From assembly GCF_000350225.1 (NCBI RefSeq), contig NW_005179258.1:11813-75812 (forward strand): DNA of 64,000 bases, written 5' to 3'. Positions 59,698-64,000 of the stretch are shown in pieces. This stretch comes from Chondrus crispus. Its lineage: Eukaryota > Rhodophyta > Florideophyceae > Gigartinales > Gigartinaceae. The translations under genes were made by a program, and so were the position numbers. Positions within the stretch are counted from its first letter, which is position 1, and every line of letters starts with the position of its first letter. The notes beneath the pieces were generated by a model. That model was not told the DNA's origin, did no database searches, and saw only the letters and a list, made by a program, of their open reading frames with translations.

Positions 59698-62600
59698 TTA
59701 CAAGCGATGCATGGCTATGAAGCCATGGCCGCCAAAGCAGAAAGGGAGGCTTGTCTGGGAGGTTACCGATGGAGATAAAGGAACTTTGTTCATTTTTGAA
59801 TAGTATTGGTGTTGAGTTTCGTCAAATGCTTTCGCGAAGGGCATGGAAAAACGTGGCGGTATCAGTCGGAAAAGGTGCCGTACTCGACAAGCAGACGTAC
59901 ACATGCGGTGTAAGTGAAATTTGATGCGGGCATCGGGAACTTCTTGAAGGAGGCTGAGCGTCTCGCTGCAAGATGGTATTTTGGTGTCGATATGGGCGTT
60001 GATATAGTCTGGGGTTCCTATTGGTGTACCTAGGATTTCAATTCCTGTCGCCGAGATCTGTCGTCGTGGGAGAAGAGAAGACAATGCCTTGATAGTGGTA
60101 GCGTCGTTTGATGGCACGTATGCTCGTGTCTTGCTCAAGTTGATGTAATATTAATGGTGGGGTCCGATTGCGTGGAGAAGGCAAATAGCCTTAATTATTT
60201 CTTCGAGGGGTCCTGCTAGGGTGATGTCTTCAGCGTAGACGAGCGTGAGCGGAAGGTGACATTCGTGAACTAGCTTGCGCAGGAGCTCATGTACTGCCAG
60301 AGAAAACAGCAACATTCTCGACGGGTCTCCTTGCTGTGCCCCGTCCCGACTGAGAATTATCTGGGGCGGAGAGGCAGGTATGATGAGCGGAGGTGACTGG
60401 TTGGCATATATTAAGTTGCAGAATCGAGCGAGTGTAGGCGCGCGCTCAGAGAGGGTGTCCAGGAAGCGCTGTCGCGAGCATCTGTTGAACGCATTACTGG
60501 CATCTATCGAGACCACTACGAAGTCATTTTGGTAAACATTCTTGCGAGTAATTTCCGTGGTATCGTGAATAATGGCATCGAGGCCAGCACGGATCCCGTT
60601 TGCTTTTTGTGTGGGGTGTAGGTAGTCGCGCGTGTCTTCGATGGCTGGAGCGAGCAAGGATTTCATTGCGACGCGACGAAGGACCTGCCCGATTGCAATT
60701 GGGCGTACCTTTCCCGGGCGTGGGTTAAGAGGGAGGAGCGTTGCCGCGGCAATGAGCGGTACTGTCTGGTCGGGAATATTCCCAGAAGCGAGGAGCCTTA
60801 CCAGGTTGATAAGCGCAGAAAGGCCAGTCAAGCCTGCTTGGGGGGTGATGGAGGTTGCACCAAGAGGTGCAAGATTCGAGGCGTCATCAAATCAGGTCTG
60901 GGGACTGAATGGAGATGTAGCGAGCGCACGGCTTTTCGCACAGCAGATTCTGCGATTTGCGGGGTCGGTGGAAGGTCAGGAGACGGAATCGGCCGCACTC
61001 GCGTCGGGGGTTTTGGGTGAAGGGCTGAGAGGGCGGCGTGCGTGATGGGGTCGTTCGGGTCGGCCAGCGGGGCGTTTGTGAGTGCGCGCATGGCACGACC
61101 GTACTGTGCTTCGGAAGCGAGGCGCATTGCACGCCCTAGTTGTTGGGCTGCTTGTGTTCGCTTCGATCTGGGGTTGGGGTGGCGGAGGTGCCAAAGGTGA
61201 CGTGAGTGGTGGGCTCCGAGGGCCTCTCGCCAAAAGGGCGGGCCATTCTAATTCAGAGCCCGCCCGTCGAAGGCGTTGAGAAAAGGCGCGCATTTGACTG
61301 GACTGGGTTCGCCATCCATGTTCTCCGCGAAACGACCTTCTAAGTATTGCCGTGGGGAAGAGGTGGAGTCGCAGGAAGGCGGCATGCATTTCTGTGGGAG
61401 GGAGTCGGGTAGACGCTTTGCGGATGAGACGTATAAGAAGCAGCACAGTTGCGTGGAGGCAGGGGCCCGGGACAGAGTTAAAGAGGGCAGACTGACCAAA
61501 GGGGGAACGGAGTAGGTCATCCACGGAAGGGAGGGAGTCTGTGGCAACGGCGTTAGGGCGAAAGGGCGCAGTAGATGTGGTGTGGGAGGAGGCAGCTGCG
61601 GGAGCGAGGATGGGGGGTGTACTCATTGGAGATGGGGAGGAGGATAGGAAGTAGGGGCCCTAGTCGATGAGGCAATGGGGTGCGGCATATGAGCGTCGAG
61701 CAGAACTTTGTTATCAGGAGCCGGGCAAGGAGATAGGGACGCTTGGTCTCCTTGCTTTGGGTCAAAGTTGCCGCGAGGGCTGTGAGGTGAGGTGGGGGAA
61801 GCTCGGTGGAGAAGGAAAGTGGGCGCTTGCGCAGAAGGTTTGGGGGTGATAAAGAAGCAGAAGAGGCTACCGGTGTCTGAGAGGGTGGTGGTTTGCGTAT
61901 GGCATCAGCGGGCTTGGGGGGAGGACTCACTTCAGGAGAGGCAACTGAAGCGTGGGATTTGGTGGAGTGGGGCGGGACATGGGGGCGGTCGGCAGTTGTC
62001 AGGGGTGAGGTGGGTGCCTCGTCGGCATCCCCCGCCTTCTCGAGAAGAGCCGAGGAGGGGTCTTGGTCCCGAAGTGGCAGGCGGGCGGACAAGGGGGGAA
62101 AGGCACCATAGGGGGATGGGGGGAGCGTAGGATGGTCGTACGAGGCGAGAGAGGACGGACGGGGAGGCGGGAGCTGAGACGGGGGGCTGGGCGACGGTGC
62201 TGAAAGCGCAGGCGACGGAGAAACGGCGACGGCAGGGTCAGCGGTAGGAAGGGTGGGGACGTCAGGATCAACGACTGAAATGTGCTCAGCATGATGCCGT
62301 GCGGCAGGAAGACGGGAAGGCGCAATGGGTCAGGCAGTAGGCGGTGTAGAGGCGGTAGTCCTAGCAGGCGCAGCGGCGAGGACTTTAGGGGCGACAAGAG
62401 CAGCAGCTGGGACAGTGACAGTGGCGGACGGTGGAAGGGGCAAGGCACCCGTGGGGCGTGAGGGAGGGGGCCAGCCGCACGACGAGAGGGGCCTGGTGTA
62501 GTAGGGCGAGACGGTGGGCGAGGGGTGATCCCACGTGCTTGAGCCTGGAGCGTGAGCGCCATGGCCTGACGGACGGGTAGGGGCACAGCGGTGGGAGTGC

Positions 62601-62990
62601 GGCGATTCAGGAGGCGAACAGTCTCGCGGCGTAGGCGGCAAGCAACGCCGGCGGCGGCGTACGAGTCCAGAGCGGAAGCGGTACGAGGGAGGGCCGCAGT
62701 GTGGACGGAAAGGTCTTCGTAGACGAGGCGGAGGTGGGAAAGGATGCCAATAAAAAGCGGGGTGTGAGAGGCAAGTAAGTAAATGTAGGTCCAGCGGCCT
62801 ACTCCAGGGACAATAACGTGGGGAGGAAGAACAGCGTGACCGAGGCGGGCGCCGCGGAGTACGGCGGACTGGGCAGCAGCAAATGAGGGAAGGGCAGCGA
62901 GGCTGCCGTCCGGGGCGAGACCGTACGCGGTGACGGCGGGGGGCGGAGCAACGGGCTCTCCGGTGCAGGGGTCGAGACGGATCGGGTTGC
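59698..62990 (-). pseudogene. LINE-like non-LTR retroelement, decayed
   Basis: Minus strand. A long Pro/Ala-rich N region (62,990-61,000) spans three frames. Near 61,127 it becomes EAQYGRAMRALTNAPLADP and ALSALHPK, typical of the linker before the RT in this group. The RT (60,831-60,151, after a frame change) has GKVRPIAIGQVLRRVAMKSL, FVVVSIDASNAFNRCSRQRF, DGAQQGDPSRMLLFSLAVHE and VYAEDITLAG; the usual YADD is YAED. An in-frame TAA at 60151-60153 precedes the thumb region (RQISATGIEILGTPIG), ending at 59698. There is no ATG at the N end. Dead copy. Endonuclease domain not recognised. Confidence 0.65.
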
Positions 62991-63658
62991 CCACGGTGCG
63001 AACAAGGGAGTGGGCTTCCGCGAGTGTAGCACTCGAGACTGCGGGCCTTTCTTAACTCGCATGCGCGGCGTGCGTGCATGCGTGCCCAAGGCCTCTCTCC
63101 ACCCCTATTGGCCCCTGAAGAATAATTTCAACCACGTCTGGCTCCATTACACTACTCCTCTCCCTACACGCAGCCGGCTGGCACATCACCAGCCTCGACC
63201 TTGTCAACACCTCATTGGCACCGACGCCAATCTTCAAAAATTTAGAAAAGGCGGCAAAACGGCAAGCTTAAAGCCCACGTTTGCCCATCTCGATGCTAAT
63301 CTCCGAGTTGGTCCAGCTAAGATACAATTTTGCTTCCTATGCTAATGCCCCGCACCTCGAAGTCGTGACCTTGTGCTCCTTCGTACAGAAGTGCAGAACT
63401 CTACGCCCACCCCCACATGTGCCCATTCAAGATACCATCACACTATCCCCGTCCATTAACATCACAATCAAAAACATGCCATCTCAAAACCAATTCCTCT
63501 CTCCCTTCATGGCAGTCTCCATATACCCGAGGCGATCTCCTCGTAACCACGACACACCGATCCACTTCCCCGCATATTAGCCAACTCCTTTGCTGCTGCC
63601 GACACCCCAACTCTCTCTCAACCATCCCCTCCTCCACATCCCGCGAGCACAGCGAAAC
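62991..63658. other. flank, no gene seen
   Basis: Short ORFs on both strands without motifs. CA- and pyrimidine-rich towards 63,650, as for the leader of the gene starting at 63659. Confidence 0.4.
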
Positions 63659-64000
63659 ATGCAAAGCGAGCGCGAGACTCACCCCCCTTCTAGCCAAGCC
63701 CGCCGCTGGAGTGACCTGTCCACTGTTCCCCCAAGAAGTATTCCCCCTCCCATTTGGCCTCGCCCGCCATCAACGGGAAGTGGGCAACGTCTGTCGAGCA
63801 CGACAACGGAACCGCCACCTGAGCTATCGCAAGGTGGGGTGCAGGGTGACTATGGAACATCCTCAGGGCCTACTGGCGGCCCTCAAACGACACCAAACGC
63901 TCCCACGGCAAGCGATGAAGACCGAATCACTGCAGCGATAGAGGCAAAAACTGTAAATGTACAAACGCAAGTTGTGGCACCTTTATGCAGGCGCGAAATT
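63659..64000 (+). CDS. N terminus of an open gene, runs off the window
   Basis: ATG 63659 opens 114 codons without a stop to the window end (MQSERETHPPSSQARRWSDL..). The visible part is low-complexity, rich in Ser, Pro, Thr and Gly, and becomes more helical at the end (DEDRITAAIEAKTVNVQTQV). A Ser/Pro-rich start is common for retroelement gag-like ORFs and for regulatory host proteins; no family can be named. Partial at its 3' end. Confidence 0.4.
   Translation, partial: MQSERETHPPSSQARRWSDLSTVPPRSIPPPIWPRPPSTGSGQRLSSTTTEPPPELSQGGVQGDYGTSSGPTGGPQTTPNAPTASDEDRITAAIEAKTVNVQTQVVAPLCRREI

Noticed and set aside
61999..62994. 331-aa independent gene
   Set aside because: No ATG start, Pro-rich low complexity, and it leads into the LINE-like RT in order; better treated as the N-terminal region of that element.

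Overview
The window looks like nuclear DNA of a multicellular red alga, probably a florideophyte of the Chondrus type. This is inferred from gene content and was not tested by any search. Evidence: a TIR-NB-ARC protein without LRRs, an algal vanadium-haloperoxidase-type enzyme with a signal peptide, mostly intronless genes with TATA boxes, one gene with three short GT-AG introns, and a very high load of mixed eukaryotic transposable elements. There are no prokaryotic operons, no CRISPR array, and I recognised no rRNA or tRNA gene.

Layout. 1-1.85 kb: an inverted-repeat family copy and a dense cluster of DNA hairpins. 1.85-5.5 kb: intact TIR-NB-ARC gene with a 60-bp coding minisatellite. 7.2-8.6 kb: dead pogo/Tigger-type transposase. 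8.7-12 kb: two diverged LTR-like repeats bracketing a dead PIF/Harbinger transposase. 13.9-22.2 kb: a large DDE transposon remnant in which the central minus-strand transposase is broken but two flanking plus-strand ORFs (440 and 600 aa) are long and open. 22.3-24.5 kb: internally deleted copies of two host genes (Vms1/ANKZF1-like and GnT-I-like) lying back to back between 53-bp direct repeats. 25.4-26.1 kb: second dead pogo copy. 28-32.7 kb: nested mosaic of a short ORF with a histone-H3-like N terminus, a dead Ty3/gypsy element, a 130-bp scrap of the 15-19 kb transposon and a Ty1/copia RNase H fragment.

33.9-34.6 kb: rearranged Uma2-type nuclease-like gene. 34.7-38.2 kb: DIRS-type tyrosine-recombinase retrotransposon, itself interrupted by a pair of palindromes. 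38.6-39.9 kb: MITE-like element whose empty site is at the window start. 40.3-42.4 kb: spliced ionotropic-receptor-like channel gene. 42.6-44.1 and 52.2-54 kb: duplicated locus for a two-TM protein, frameshifted in the first copy and intact in the second. 44.9-49.5 kb: a complete, young Ty1/copia element with 99-bp LTRs and 5-bp target duplications, killed by one stop. 51.3-56.1 kb: more MITEs and minisatellites. 56.5-58.0 kb: haloperoxidase-type gene with one in-frame TGA. 58.6 kb: a 107-bp foldback element. 59.7-63 kb: dead LINE-like retroelement. 63.66 kb to the end: start of an open gene running out of the window.

Only five loci look like candidate active host genes: TIR-NB-ARC, the receptor-like channel, the second two-TM paralog, the haloperoxidase-type gene (subject to its TGA) and the partial gene at the right edge. 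Most of the rest is layered mobile-element debris. The least expected structure is a recurring arrangement of adjacent perfect palindromes. Two of these pairs share an identical central core under different arms, and one pair sits inside transposon coding sequence, which suggests a small mobile double-hairpin element.
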